The notes beneath the pieces are model-generated. The model saw only the letters and a program-made list of their open reading frames with translations, was not told where the DNA came from and ran no database searches. The position numbers and the translations under genes were made by a program. A DNA stretch of 64,000 nucleotides, from contig JBITNC010000001.1 of NCBI GenBank assembly GCA_050084985.1, forward strand, positions 130,882,001-130,946,000, given 5' to 3'. This stretch comes from Nageia nagi. Lineage: Eukaryota > Pinophyta. This document shows positions 1 through 12,489 of this stretch, piece by piece (position 1 is the stretch's first letter; the number at the start of each line of letters is the position of its first letter).

Positions 1-316
1 GGATGTAAAGTTAAATGAACTTCATGAAGAATTTGCTTCTTGTGAGAGCCTTGATGAAGGTGGTGATTCATTTTTTGCACCTAACTAGTTGGATGTCAGT
101 GTGGATTTGTCACCTAAGGTACAAAGCTCTCCAACACAAAAAATAACAAGATGTATGACCCCTAATAAATCCTTATTTTTCAAAATTGATAGTAAGAATG
201 AGCCCTCATCCTTTAAAGAAGATGTAGATGTAGAAAGAAGAGGAAGTACCTTCATAGATGTTGAAGAGGAGTCTCCAAGAATTGCTCTGATACCACTTGA
301 TGAAATTAACCCTTTC
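1..316 (+). pseudogene. Copia pol fragment (integrase to RT linker)
   Basis: The segment begins with GGATGTAAAG and aligns base by base with the stretch at about 17,318-17,530 of the complete Copia A element, which encodes the end of integrase (VLRDVKFNELEE) and the acidic linker before reverse transcriptase. Shared landmarks are DVKxNEL, APNWLD (here with a stop for W) and the TPNKSLF/TLNKSLF motif. A 76-codon open frame (89-319) covers the linker only. Similarity is lost after the TTTAAAGAAG motif (near 220). The window starts inside the element, so its 5' part lies outside view. It is a decayed relative, not a working gene. The call rests on within-window homology. Confidence 0.75.
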
Positions 317-429
317 TAAATTAATTTATAGTTTACTAAGATCTCAATAAGGCACTTATAACATCAACACTATAACCCAATAACATAATCCAATATCATA
401 ATGAACATAAGAAATGAAGTGGTTCCTCC

Positions 430-905
430 CTCCTTAAGTAAGTAACCTACATTCTTAAGATGAAACCTACAAGATACAAGCAGATCATAAATAAGATCAG
501 TTAGATGCATCATATAAACATTCATATCAATCACAAGATAAATGAACTAAGTAATGCCATATATAAATTGATCAATGATGCACTATAAGTCATCACAAAT
601 ATGCCAAACCAATTCTTATAGTCATTTATTGTATATTAGAAATATGTGTTGATCAATAATAAAAAAACCATATGCATATATCAACCACTCACATATGGAT
701 AACCAAATAGTGTCAACAAATACATACTGATTCCTCACATAGTGATAATAGAAACCAAAAATATACCATGAGTTCCTCTTACAAAGTGAACTAACCATGA
801 AGGTGTATATTTAAGATCAACACTATATAATAAAATATCCTCCTAGGGATGAAGTTATCATCATAAACATAAATTCAACATAAGAATTCATCATTCATAG
901 CAATC
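430..905 (-). repeat. Antisense fragment of Copia A 3' noncoding region
   Basis: Read on the minus strand this stretch follows about 19,058-19,530 of Copia A. Shared words in order are GAATTCTTATGTTGAATTTATG, ACCTTCATGGT, ATCCATATGTGAG, GTGCACTATAAGTCATCA (reversed sense) and GGTTACTTACTT. It lies directly downstream, on the minus strand, of the PMD reading frame that ends near 966. This is where the RNase H end of a Copia pol would be expected. No LTR of the family is visible to its left; the adjoining 1-316 fragment is in the opposite orientation. The 317-429 stretch between them shows nothing I can name. Confidence 0.65.
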
Positions 906-965
906 TCTCCCAAAATTATATCTATAGTGAGTTGAGTTAGCCTAATCTAACTCATTGATATTCCT

Positions 966-2350
966 TAATAAAGTATCAACACTAGGAACTTAAAAGTAAG
1001 ATACATCCTCCTCTCTGACATCACCCTCCTTACCTTGTACAACCTTCTCACCCTATACAACCTCCTCACCCTATTTGGCCTCCTTAAGAACATTTGTGGT
1101 AGGCTCCATATCCACCTCCTTTGTTGCTCTAGCCTTAGCACTAGTATCCTCTACTCTTTGACATATCCTACATCCTTGTTCCTCCTTATCACTCTCTAGC
1201 TTGACCTACCACTACACAGTAAAAGCCTTAATGAATCCTATGTCATCCTTAGTTGAATCTTCCTCTAATGCCTTCTCTTATGTAAGATCAGGCTCAACAT
1301 ATAATAGTGGTTGAATCCCCTCAATAAGAAGAGTCCCATTACATTGATACCTCATAGTATTTAGAGGAATATCTTGTATAAGGGTGAACTAGCACCTAAC
1401 ATGATCAAACTAAAAAAACTCTAAAAACTTGATCCATCGGCCACTAAGAACCCTAACCTATTTGATCTCTGTAAGCTTAGCCTCGAGCTCATCCCATATC
1501 GGGTATAAATGGTAAGGCCTAAACCTCATATGATAAGGTACTAACTAAGTAATCATAGTGCGATAATAGAGAATACCCCTATGCACATGATCAGTGGGAT
1601 GAATATAGAAATCCTCCCTCCACCTCATAATACTAGATGGATATGTAGTGTGTGTATCAAAGCCTAGAATTGAAAGTCTTGAAGGGAAAATCATAAGAAT
1701 ATGCTCATAATACCAAGCATGAAGAGTGATATTCATAGATAATGAAGATATATTACCATAACAATAGAAAAATAACTCCCTTTAGACCTATTCTAGTAAA
1801 GTGGAAGCCCATACATAAATAGTACCATGTTGCATCATGTCTATAACAATTGGTAACAAGGACCATGGGAACCTACCATTACCAGTACCAGGTAGGGCAT
1901 AACATTGAATCATGCCCATCAAAAAGGAAAATTTGATACTCCCTTTTTGATCATCCCACCAGTATTGATAATATATGATACCACTCAAGCTGATCTCAAA
2001 CATAACCACATCCACTCTATCAACCTTGTATAAGTAGGAAATGGCTAGAAAAATGTCATCCCTATCAATTGTATACTGAATGTGTTGACCATTAATGGAA
2101 AACTGATATAACCAATGAATATCATCCATAATAATAATTATCTCCCCTATCAAGAAATGAAAAGTATAAGTGATGGAGTCCCATTTCTCAATCAAGGTAG
2201 CTAAGAGAGGATACTTCCAATGAATACGACCCATGTAGGGTCCAACTCCAAAGCCCATACTTTGAAAGAAAGTGTGGTTTGCAATATTAAGAAAAAGATG
2301 CCCATCCTATAAGATTATGGGATAATGCCCTCTGGGATTGAAGACATCTC
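966..2350 (-). pseudogene. Plant mobile domain (PMD/aminotransferase-like) protein relic
   Basis: Minus-strand frame opening near 2,350 and followed in one frame to about 966. It carries the PMD hallmark block: PLLATLIEKWDSITYTFHF, then the GE..I.MDDIHWLY..SI.G motif (2,258-2,080), a tryptophan-rich middle, STLLE..RELFFY, the HAWYYEH segment (about 1,710), the RW block (1,640) and LVPYH (1,530). Known PMD proteins (the MAIN/MAIL family and many transposon-borne relatives) show the same order: LL..L..RW...THTFH..GE, a W-YE block, then PY. The C-terminal tail to 966 is acidic and lysine-rich. At least ten in-frame stops occur, mostly TAG, so it is not functional. A 156-codon open part remains (1,788-2,258). 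Its neighbour downstream is antisense Copia A 3' sequence, suggesting carriage by an element. No introns could be defined. Confidence 0.75.
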
Positions 2351-5300
2351 AAACCTGAGAAGCAAATTAATTAGAAAAAAAACATATTTAAGGGTTTAAA
2401 ATGTCGATAATTAGGAACTCAATTACAAAATCATTAGTGTTTGCTAGATGAACATTGGAGACTCTGAAGCTTTTTAGATTTGGATTGAGACCATGATCAA
2501 AAATTTGTAAAATTCATTAAAAATGTTTAAAATTAAATAAAAATAAAATTATAAATAGTCAAAAAATATCTAAATGTGAAAATAACTAATCCTATGATTT
2601 CTATTTTCAAATTAATCCTTAACCTTAACATATTAAGCAAAAAATTAAAAAAGAAGGGTTTTAAAACCCTACCTTCTCTCTGATTGGCCTCATCTAGATG
2701 ATTGGCCTTCTCCTTGATGGAATCCTAGCCATAGAGCATGAAGGGGAAGCAAATAAGATAGGTCAATGATGAAAAAGGGGAGAAAGAAACTAATAGAGCT
2801 TTGAAAAGTATAGAAACAAATTAGAAAATGATAGGTCACTTTATATTTTTATTTTGGTTGTGACCAGGAATGTCGACAATTTTAAGTCAGACATTGGTGA
2901 TTTACTTGGGATTTAAGCAATCCAAACTAGTCATTAGCGACCCATAACATAATGAAAATACTAAAAAAATTAAAAATTCAAAAATTAGTACAAATATTTA
3001 AGTCCTTTTTCTAGTTCATAATCGAGATAAAAAGCAACCAACTATGAATAAAAAACATACGAATACCTAGGCTCTCCTTCTATATTAAGATTAGTATGAA
3101 CCTATAAAAAAATACAAAAGAATACTCAATCTCTTCTAGCATAAGAATCTAGATGAAAAACATGTACCCAAGGTTCCTTAAAAGGTAACATTAAGAAGAC
3201 TAAAAATAATGTATATACAAAAACCCTAAAAACTAAAAAATATGCCAAAGATAAAAGGAATAAGTTTTTCACTTATTGACTTGACCAAAGTTAAATATTT
3301 TGGAAAAGCTAAAACTCATGAGTAATTCCAAATTTGAAAAATAACCTTTCTTTTGATAGATAAAAGAAGGATGTGTTTGGATATGACTAAAAATATTGAA
3401 TAAACTTTTGCATAATATCATCATGTAATATAATTGCTGGGACCAAAAGTAGAAATATCAATACATTATATTCAAAAGGCAACTTCTTTATCACATGCTA
3501 GCTTTGGCATATGCTTGACGACATAGATACTCATCATGTACCTTCCATGAATAGCACATAGTATAGTGATACCGATAAGTTTCACTTTGATAATACAACC
3601 ACACTACTTTTAAAATGTGTTAAACATAAAAGATCAAAAGATGAATTTAATCATAATTCAATCAATCAAATATGACTTATTTCATAGGGAATAGGTTAAT
3701 CTAGAACATTGAATGAAAGTTGAAAACATAAGTTAAAAACTTGAATGCATTCCCCTTCTAAGAGGTAAGTTTTTGAATTATCCTCCACTTACAAACTAAC
3801 GAATAATTCAAAAAAGGGCAAAATTTAGACACCCAAAAATGACCCTTCTTTCGATAGATGAAAGGAGAATTAAAAAATTAAAGTAAATTAAAAATTTTAA
3901 TAGAGTATGTCAAGTGCTAATGTTTGACACCTGGATGTTGGTGAATCGAAGAAATTATTGGCATTTGGTAAACTGGTGAATCTGAAGTTGGAAAAATTAA
4001 AATAAAAATGGTAACATTTTAAGCATCTTGGGAAGAAAGCAAAGGATAACAGATGACTCATCATCCATCTTGTGTATCCCTACTTCAAATTACAACCATA
4101 ACAAAGCTAGATAGGCTTTTATATCTAGATTTTTTTCTCCAAAAGTAGAAACTTTGCTTATTTTCAAAATATATAAATAAAGCCCTCATCCATGAAGTAA
4201 AAGAATGCAGTTCAAATGCAAGATTACTCTATCAAAACACACATAAGTATTATTGAGTTAGATGCATTATTATTTCACTTTTTGTATACTTGTTTATGCT
4301 CATTTTATACTGATTTTATGGTATGGACATGTATGTTTGATGAGTTCTCTATTTGCATGTGTGTAGGGCTAACATGTGTGAAGAAGTTGAACTTATCAGA
4401 GAGAGTCTTAAAGAGTTTAAGGGAATAAATAAATCCAAAATTTTCCTATAGGTTTTTGAACACAATCCTCCAAGCTTGTAGACACCAAAATCAAGCCTAC
4501 GAAGGCCTTTATCATTATGTTCTAAAAATCCCTTTTGCAATGTAACAAATTGAAATAGATTCATTATTTGTAATCATTTTGAGGTCTACTAAGGAGAAAT
4601 AAAAAAATTTGTTAGTTGTAACATATCTTGTCTTGTATTCTTGCAAGGTTACATTTTGGGTATGATAATATGTTGTATGATTTACCTTTTATATTTAGCA
4701 CTTGTCAAATGGTGAACATGGTAGTTATGTTACTTCCATTAGCTATTTAGCTCATAAATGTTTGAAATAGAAATGGAATAAATGTTGTGTTAGGAAAAGA
4801 GATTATTTGATTCCAACCTCATGTTTGTAAGGTCTTGTTACAATAATTAGTAAGAAACTTTATATTTCTATTTTGCAAGGTAATTAATCTCCTTATATGA
4901 AATTTTCAAAATACATATGAAACAACCTCAATTGTGAATATTATTAGTTAGAATTATCATAAGGTAATTTTATCATGTTTAGGTACTATTTTAAGGTTAA
5001 AACAACAATAATAAAAAACATGATACTAAAATAAGGTTGTATGGAAAATATACATATGTACATAATAAATAAACTAAGAAAGAATACCAAGAAAAGAAAG
5101 ATTATAATTATTTGTAACTTTTGAGTTAATATATCCTACTTTAATTGGGAACTTAGATGAAAATTTAAGAGAATATGTGCATATAAAAGAAGATAAAGTC
5201 ACTTAGTATTCTAAGATCTTAAGTGAAATAGAGATAACAAATTTAGTTAAGTTTAATCAAATGGATACTTTATTTCTTAAGCCTATTGTGGACATAGGTG

Positions 5301-5972
5301 TAGGTTTGTTAGGAGATTGAGAGGACCTTATTGTTTAAAAAAAAAAAAATGTGTGGACTTAAGGATGGATTAAAAGTGGATTTAAAAAAAAATAGTGTGG
5401 ACTTAGGGATAGAAATTAAGAGTGGATCTTACAATGTAAAGATTCAAAAGTAAAATCTTAATTTCAATACCAATATTAAAAATTTTCTTATTAAAATTAC
5501 TTCCAAAGAAAATAAAAAGCTATACTTCAAATATGAATAAATATATCCCTATATAGATAAATTATCCTTCGACTTCAAATAATTTATATAAATAATCCAT
5601 AATTGTAAGTTTGAAATCATTTTGAGTGGGTATAATACTTTAGTAAGAAGCATAGGTATTAATAGAGGTTATCTATGTAATTTTTAAGTTATAACTAGTA
5701 TTTTAGAATTTTTAAATTAGCTACTATATAAACTCTATGTGGGGAACTTGCCTAAAAGTTTGAGTATCCAAAAGAATTTCTAATTAGTTGGGAAAGATTT
5801 TATAATAATTTGATCATTTTAAGTTTAAATTGCCTATACCACTTAGATATTTTCATATATTTTTTTCCTTGAAATTATAAATAATATTTTCCCACTAATG
5901 GATTCACCCATATCATACCCCTTTGTGAATATATGCATGTCTATGTGTAATATGTATATATATACATGCCTG

Positions 5973-5978
<6 letters not shown>
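2351..5978. other. AT-rich non-genic stretch
   Basis: No coding region is supported. Short open frames at 4,216-4,428 (+) and 4,349-4,564 (-) overlap antisense and show no domain. Two related short blocks occur, about 3,325-3,370 and 3,815-3,870, both containing a CTTTCxxTTGATAGATxAAAxGA core. At 5,330-5,425 a block with GTGTGGACTTAxGGATxG occurs twice about 58 bp apart beside A-runs. CpG is rare throughout. Confidence 0.6.

Positions 5979-6024
<46 letters not shown>
5979..6024. repeat. (TG)23 microsatellite
   Basis: An uninterrupted run of 23 TG dinucleotides, preceded by alternating TATATA and TATG stretches from about 5,950. The open frame crossing it (5,898-6,092, a Cys-Val run) is a by-product of the repeat. 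The perfect run length makes it likely to be polymorphic. Confidence 0.95.
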
Positions 6025-6025
<1 letters not shown>

Positions 6026-6600
6026 TATGATAATGATACACCTACATTTAAAAATTCAATTCTTATTTTACATGAGATTAGTGATGATTTAGAGGTAGAA
6101 CATAAATATGGTTTAAGGAGTAGACAAATGATTGTAAAGTGTAGATGATATACTTTTTCCTTGTGATCATCTACATTATCTAACTACCATTCATCTACAT
6201 TATCTACCTTCTAATAATCTACCTTGTCTATTTTTATTTCTACCTATTGTCCATTTTTAATATTTACATGTTAATCAATTACATAGTTTACTTATTAACC
6301 ATTTGCATAGCTCATCTAATGGATGATAATTGAGGTTTTAGAGCTAATAAAAGTTGTATAATTTCACCTATTCTTTCATAATAGTGCATATTGATGAATT
6401 TCACCATAAATTTCATGTTGATTTTTTTATAATATCTTAATATTATCCCTTCTACAACTAAACGATTAACTTGCCCCAACAAAAGATCTATTATATATAT
6501 ATATTCTACTCAAGTTTGAGCATAATTCATTTGGATTTTGAAATAAATTCACCTAATTACATTCTTAAATAGAATACTTAAAGGATTTTCATCTTATTTT

Positions 6601-7102
6601 TGAAGAATTTAATCCTACAATACTAAAATACTAATCTAACAAGATCTCTTAAAAGCTCACTCAAACATCAATTCTCAAAGCATAAAGAATCTCACAAGTT
6701 GACACAAGATATAAATTGGTTCCTCCAACTATGGAGTACATCCACTAACTAATATCTTTCTCATTCACAAATAAAACTCTCTTATAAGAACTCTTTCTTC
6801 CTCTCCTAACACTAATCCTCTAGCATAACTTTGCTTCAACTTTTGGTGAGTGATCACAAGGGGAGGACCTTTTATTTATAGGCCAAAATCCTCCCTTGGT
6901 TCATACTTTTAACCATTGTACAAATACATGATATGCTTTACCCTTTTACCTAAGAGGCATGCTCATGAGAAGGAGTGTAGGACAAGTTACATTATCATAT
7001 TAACTTAAATACTTAAGGTATCTAGGGATACCTTTAAGTATTGGTGAATTTACAAAGAAGAACATTACAAAACCTTACAATAATGCATTATACATTCCAA
7101 CA
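6601..7102 (-). repeat. Solo LTR of Copia family A
   Basis: Reverse-complemented, this 502-bp block matches the 496-499-bp LTRs of Copia A almost end to end. It starts TGTTGGAATGTATAATGCAT (right end, 7,102), includes CATGAGCATGCC, then GGCCTATAAATA (the LTR TATA box, here TATAAATAAAAGG), GTGGATGTACTCC, and ends near 6,601 in a form of the family terminus TTCTTCA. No primer-binding site lies to its left (inner side of a 5' LTR) and no polypurine tract to its right, so it is a solo LTR left by recombination. The flanks TATTTT and CTATTTT are similar but not an exact 5-bp duplication. Confidence 0.85.
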
Positions 7103-7331
7103 CTATTTTATGACTAGGGTTTTTCATGGGCCCCATATTTGGCATTATTATCATTACCAAGGTTTGAACCTTTATTCAAGCATTATATTTAAGTTATTTA
7201 ATGATTATATAAAGAAAACATTATCCTACAAGGTATTAATTATTTATAAACTTTCAAAAGTATTAATTCTCCCATGTTCATGTGAGAAAATAAAAATATA
7301 CTTGAGATATATCTTATAGCAGATAGGATTC

Positions 7332-7404
7332 GAGCACCTTCAATTCACATTTGGTGTGTACTAAATGAGCACCTTCAATTCACATTTGGTTTGTACTAAA
7401 TGAG
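7332..7404. repeat. 35-bp tandem duplication
   Basis: GAGCACCTTCAATTCACATT followed by TGG(T/T)xTGTACTAAAT is present twice in direct tandem with a 35-bp period and one base difference (TGGTGTG against TGGTTTG). No coding role is apparent. Confidence 0.9.
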
Positions 7405-10400
7405 AAATGCATAGGTGATAGATGAAAGCCTAAAGGAAAAAATAGAACTTTGGAATTCATTCAAATAAAATATATATTCATTGTTCATAAAAACAAATCA
7501 TTTTTAAGTATTGGACATGGTATTAATTAAATGTATTTTCAAATTTTACCAAAAGTTGCAATAAAGTACATAACATAAGTTCATATACTAATTGATATAT
7601 TAAAGAAGTGCAATTGTAAATTACCATTAGTAGGAATTAAGAAACAAGGATATATTAATATATAAATAGAATGAATATTTTAAAACTTTTATAATAATAA
7701 AGAGTGCATATATGTTTATCTAAAGTAAATGAAAAATTAGGCTTATTGAAATGGAAAGGCTATGAGAATCCAAGTGCAAGAAAATACATAAATTGTAATG
7801 CATAAGTACTATGTGTTGTCAATTGTATAAAGAAAGAAACCTATATAAGTGCATATATTATGATGTTTAAAAAAATGCAATATATGATGAATGTAAATGC
7901 ATATCCAAAAATGAATTATATTATAGTATATGATTTATTATGTGTAGAAGCATAAAAATGCACATATTGGATTTTTTGGATGCATGAATTAAAACTTATT
8001 TATATAAATTTATGTAATTATGCAATTGGAACTATGAGAGTTTATGCATAGGTGTATATGATGAATTATTCAAAACTTGTTTATGCCAATAGTTGATAAT
8101 GAGATTTAAATGTTCTTAAAAATATGAGGTAGCTTTTCTATAAGAAATTTATTATATATGATATTCCCTTGACTTTAGTTGTCCTAAAAAGTCATTTATC
8201 TCTTGACCTCTCTCCATAAATCTGGAAGGATCAAGATATGTGTGATTGAAGAAGAAGAAAAGATTGAATTTTCAATAAAAGATAACATTGTATCATTACA
8301 AACTAATTTAAGAAAATATGTATAATTTGTGAGTGTCATAAAAACCTATGTAACAATGTAAACAATGCATGATTGAATTCATAAATGCTTATGTATAAAT
8401 AAATAAGCAAATGATATTTTGTAGCATGTGAACATTAGAATAGTACTTTTTTTTTAATCATGAGGGATGTTTGAGAGTATATTATACTAATGCCCTAAGA
8501 TTCATTGCATCTTATACCTTCTAAGGTAGATACATTAAATTATGAGATCAATAATTTTGTTGAGTTATCAATAGTAAAAAAACATCTAAGGGCATATTAT
8601 TTATATAAAATGAATTTAAACAAATTATAAATAAGCAAGGCATAGTATTTGAAACATCTTATCAAATGTTTAAGTATAAATATGTCTAAGTATAAACCTA
8701 ATGTTTCATTCAAGTGAATATTATTATGCGTCCCTAATATATGATCCCTAATATAATTGGTTTATGATCTATATGGTAGAAAAATATAAAGTATAATATG
8801 ATTAAGTATGATAAAATAATATTTTCAAAATGATAGAATCATGATGATCAAATCACATAAAAAAGGATAATAATGAGGCAATGATATTTTTCTTATATGA
8901 ACCTTTTGGTTTCTTTTTATCCATAATACTATTTTAGTGTACAAAAATAAGTTCCAAGATGAATCTTATAACAAGAATCATTTTGAATATTTATAATATA
9001 TGTAGACATCTTAAACTTTTAACAACACTATAATATTATTTTATAGACTGTGCCTACCATCCAAATTCATTCATTTGTTTCAATATATCTTTCAAAATTA
9101 TCAATAATTCTTTGTTATGTTAAGAAAATATTTTGAAAAACAAAATCTTTAGAATGTAAATTAAGTGTCAATTCATAGCTATCTCACCTGCTAATATTAT
9201 TCTTATATTTTCTCTAAGCATCTTGTCTCTTAATGTATATTGGAAGCTGATTACTAAAATAAATCTCTTTCTAAAATTTAATTTCCAACATTTACATTTA
9301 TTCTAATTTTACTATAGTGGAATGTAAGAAAATTAAATTTATGAAAAAAAATTCCCAAGTTTATATTTTTATAGTGTAACTTCAAGACTATTTGTCAACT
9401 ACAATCTAAAAATCATACATAGAATTAAGTGTGGAATGGAAATACTACATCTATCAAACATAAAATGAAAAATCTTTATATTTTCTCATTATCTTATATA
9501 AAATTATAATTAAATAAATTTTGTATAATTTAAAATACAATAAAGATAATTATATATTTTTATGATAATTACTATTATTTTATTTTAAAAATTATAATTA
9601 AAATTTAACGTTTTATAATCATTTTAATGTTTCCTAACATGTTTTAGTATTTTTTTTATTATATTCATAAAAACATATAATCATAATATAATTTATAATA
9701 TTAAATATTTATATACCATAAACTTTCTTGTTTATAATTCTACTTTTATATCATAAAATCAATTATTGGCATTGACTTATTTTAAATTTTTAACCTCACT
9801 CAAAATAAAAATAAAAAAATAGAAATTAATAACACTTTAATTTACATGAAAATTAAAATATATAAATAAAATTTAGTAGTTTAAATGGTTTCTTATCAAA
9901 TTATGTTTAATATAATGCGTTGGATATGAATAAATACCTATGTATAGCATCGTAAGTATTTAATGGAAATACATGTCAAATTAATTCAGTACATATAGTA
10001 AAAAATATAATTGTATGATAATGAATCTTTTGGCTATCTAAGATGGACTTGAATGGGAAATCCATTGGGAAAGCTCGCAGAGGGAAAGGATGATATTTTA
10101 TTATCTTTGAGTGAATTCCACCTGTCAAATTCATAATAACATAGTTAGAATGTAAGCTACTAATAAAAAGTAATATATAATTACATTTGAATTAGTTCGT
10201 AATAAAGAATATAGTATAGATAAAAACAAATGGATTAAAATGCTATTTTTTCATTTAATTAATTTTATATTTAAAGATATATTTTTCCAATTTCATTAAC
10301 AATTATAATTTTCAAAATAATTCTAAATTATATGGTATTTAAAAATATATCATAATTTGTTTCATTATATTATGTAAAAACAATCTCATTTCCAAAAATC

Positions 10401-11150
10401 CTCCGAAATTAATAAACTTTTCAATGTTAATTGAATATTCAATAAGAGATATCTTTCTAAGTATAGGATTTAAGATGAAAAGGTTTGAAGACATAAAAAG
10501 CTTGATGTTTAGGTTCTTCGATTCTTGAGAATACATATAATGTGTATCAAGAAAATGAAGTGATTTACATAAAGAAGTATTTTATGAGACTAAAACTAAT
10601 TGTAATGTATTATTACCTCAATAACAACTCCTGAAATAATGAATGTAAGGATCTTAAAAATAAAATAAAATAAAACTCAAATATATAATGAAAAGAAAGT
10701 TTAAGTTTCATCATGCAAAAATAAAATAAACTTAGCTTACTATGAAAGCATCATCAATATCCTTCTAACTCATATAAGATTATTAATCTCAAAAAGAAGA
10801 TTGAAATCATAAAATTAACAACAAATTCATAGAAATTAGATAATAAAACAAATACGTGGATAATACCTAAAATAACATGGGAGTAATGAAGTGGTAATCT
10901 ATGTAACCTAAATGCCATAGAAGATTAAATTCACTTTGTCCTTATATAGAAACATTACAATGATATTAGATAAACATATAATGATATTTTTAATTACAAA
11001 TTGATATACAAATTATTAAATAAATAAAACCAAAATAAGTTTTGCAAGTTTCCTACACATCTTAATTTAGTTAGAAATAATCATTTAAATATATAGGTCA
11101 AAGATGTTTTACTTTATTATATTGTGATAAGTAATACAATATGATGTGGA
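7405..11150. other. AT-rich intergenic DNA
   Basis: About 3.7 kb of very AT-rich sequence without supported genes. The longest frames (7,041-7,319 and 10,339-10,536) are short, low in complexity and lack domains. No LTR, TIR or tandem structure of note was recognised. Toward 11,160 the sequence becomes coding-like on the plus strand and passes into the LINE. Confidence 0.6.
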
Positions 11151-11159
11151 AAGGAGTCT

Positions 11160-12480
11160 GAGAGAGCCAAGTCATATGCATTAGGGTTTCTTTAATTTTA
11201 TCACATTGTCATCTCTTGAAGAGTGTATAGGATTGATTATTTTGTATCCTACTTTGGTCCAATGGATTTTTTCCATCATAGGTTGGTTTATTTCCATTTA
11301 AAATACCTAATCCTCAATATTCAATTTTATCTTTTGTTGAGGTTGTTGGAGCAAGAAATAGCACTAGTAGAAAACAAACATCATTAGTAGTTCATTTATA
11401 AGGTGTACAATAAGGTAATTCATCCCTTGACTTGGTTATTTATTTGAATAATTTTAATCAAGCTTATGCATGGCTAGAGAGTTCCACCCTAATAGGGTAT
11501 TTTCTAAGATGTATCCTTTTTGACTTCATTCTTAAGAATTGGATTGATCAGGTATTGACACCCTTACGATATCTAGATTGAGTATTTACAAAACTTCACT
11601 AAGGAATTTTTTTATTTTCACTTTTGAAACCTTCCTAAGTTACAAGTCCTTACCAAAGGTCCTTGTTGTGTTCATAGAACCCTCCTTGTATTTGAGCCAT
11701 GGTATAGGGATTTTATGATTAATATTTATTTCTCGCTAGTTGTTCCTATTTGGATCGAGTTTCTTAGGGAACTCTCTGATCATTTGGCCTTTTTTACATA
11801 ATTTTTCTTGATTTATAGATAAAGTTATGTATGATGAACCGACTTGATCCTATGAAACCTGACCAACCAAGTGAATGTGTGTTAAAGTATATCTTGTTAA
11901 CTATTTGAAAGAGAATATTGATATTTAGATAGGGGATACCTTATCCATCAATGAGTGGTGTATGTAAATCTACCCATCACCTATTATAGGTTTTATATGG
12001 GATCTCATAGAATCAAGGATTTCCCTTTAATAGCTGATAAATTTAAATTCAAGGGATCAAATCTTGCTTCTCTAACTATCACTACTCCAACTAAACCCAC
12101 CAAAGGGAACTAGGAGGAGTAGCAAATCATGATAAATTAGAAAGGTAAAGGGAATAAGCTTAGCAATATAGACCAACCCTCATTAAGCTATGCATAAGTT
12201 ATAACCCTCAAGCTACCCTTGGAGGTGCAAACTTCAATCCTACAACCCCAAACTATTTCAAAAGATAAATAAGATATTTTAGATAGAGATGGAATTCATA
12301 TTGTATCCATAGTCATCCAACAACTTGAGGTGGTAGAGGTAGTTCAAACTTGAGTATAAGGTTGACATTCCTACCACCACACTATTATCCCTAATAAAGA
12401 GCAAGAAAGTTTTATAAGTAACTCTTTCAAGTCTCTTTCTAATAAAAAATTGGTTAATGAGACAAGTGGAGGTATGGTAC
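11160..12480 (+). pseudogene. LINE ORF1 relic (nucleic-acid-binding protein)
   Basis: Multi-frame plus-strand remnant upstream of a LINE ORF2. From about 11,730 it reads PIWIEF (family: PVWVRFPGLP), then about 11,860-12,000 a PTNEVCVKVYL-like block followed by LKENIDI and GDTLSINEW, matching the ...ARVCVEIDLSKPLPxxI... region of plant LINE (non-LTR) ORF1 proteins. A basic, Ser/Pro-rich tail follows to 12,480. The zinc knuckle is not clearly preserved. ORF1 proteins bind LINE RNA. The limits are approximate and many stops and frameshifts are present. The 11,160-11,700 part is assigned by position only. Confidence 0.55.
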
Positions 12481-12489
12481 TCAATATTC

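Noticed and set aside
5898-6092. 64-codon open frame with a Cys-Val run
   Set aside because: Produced by the (TG)23 microsatellite; no domain and no similar start context.
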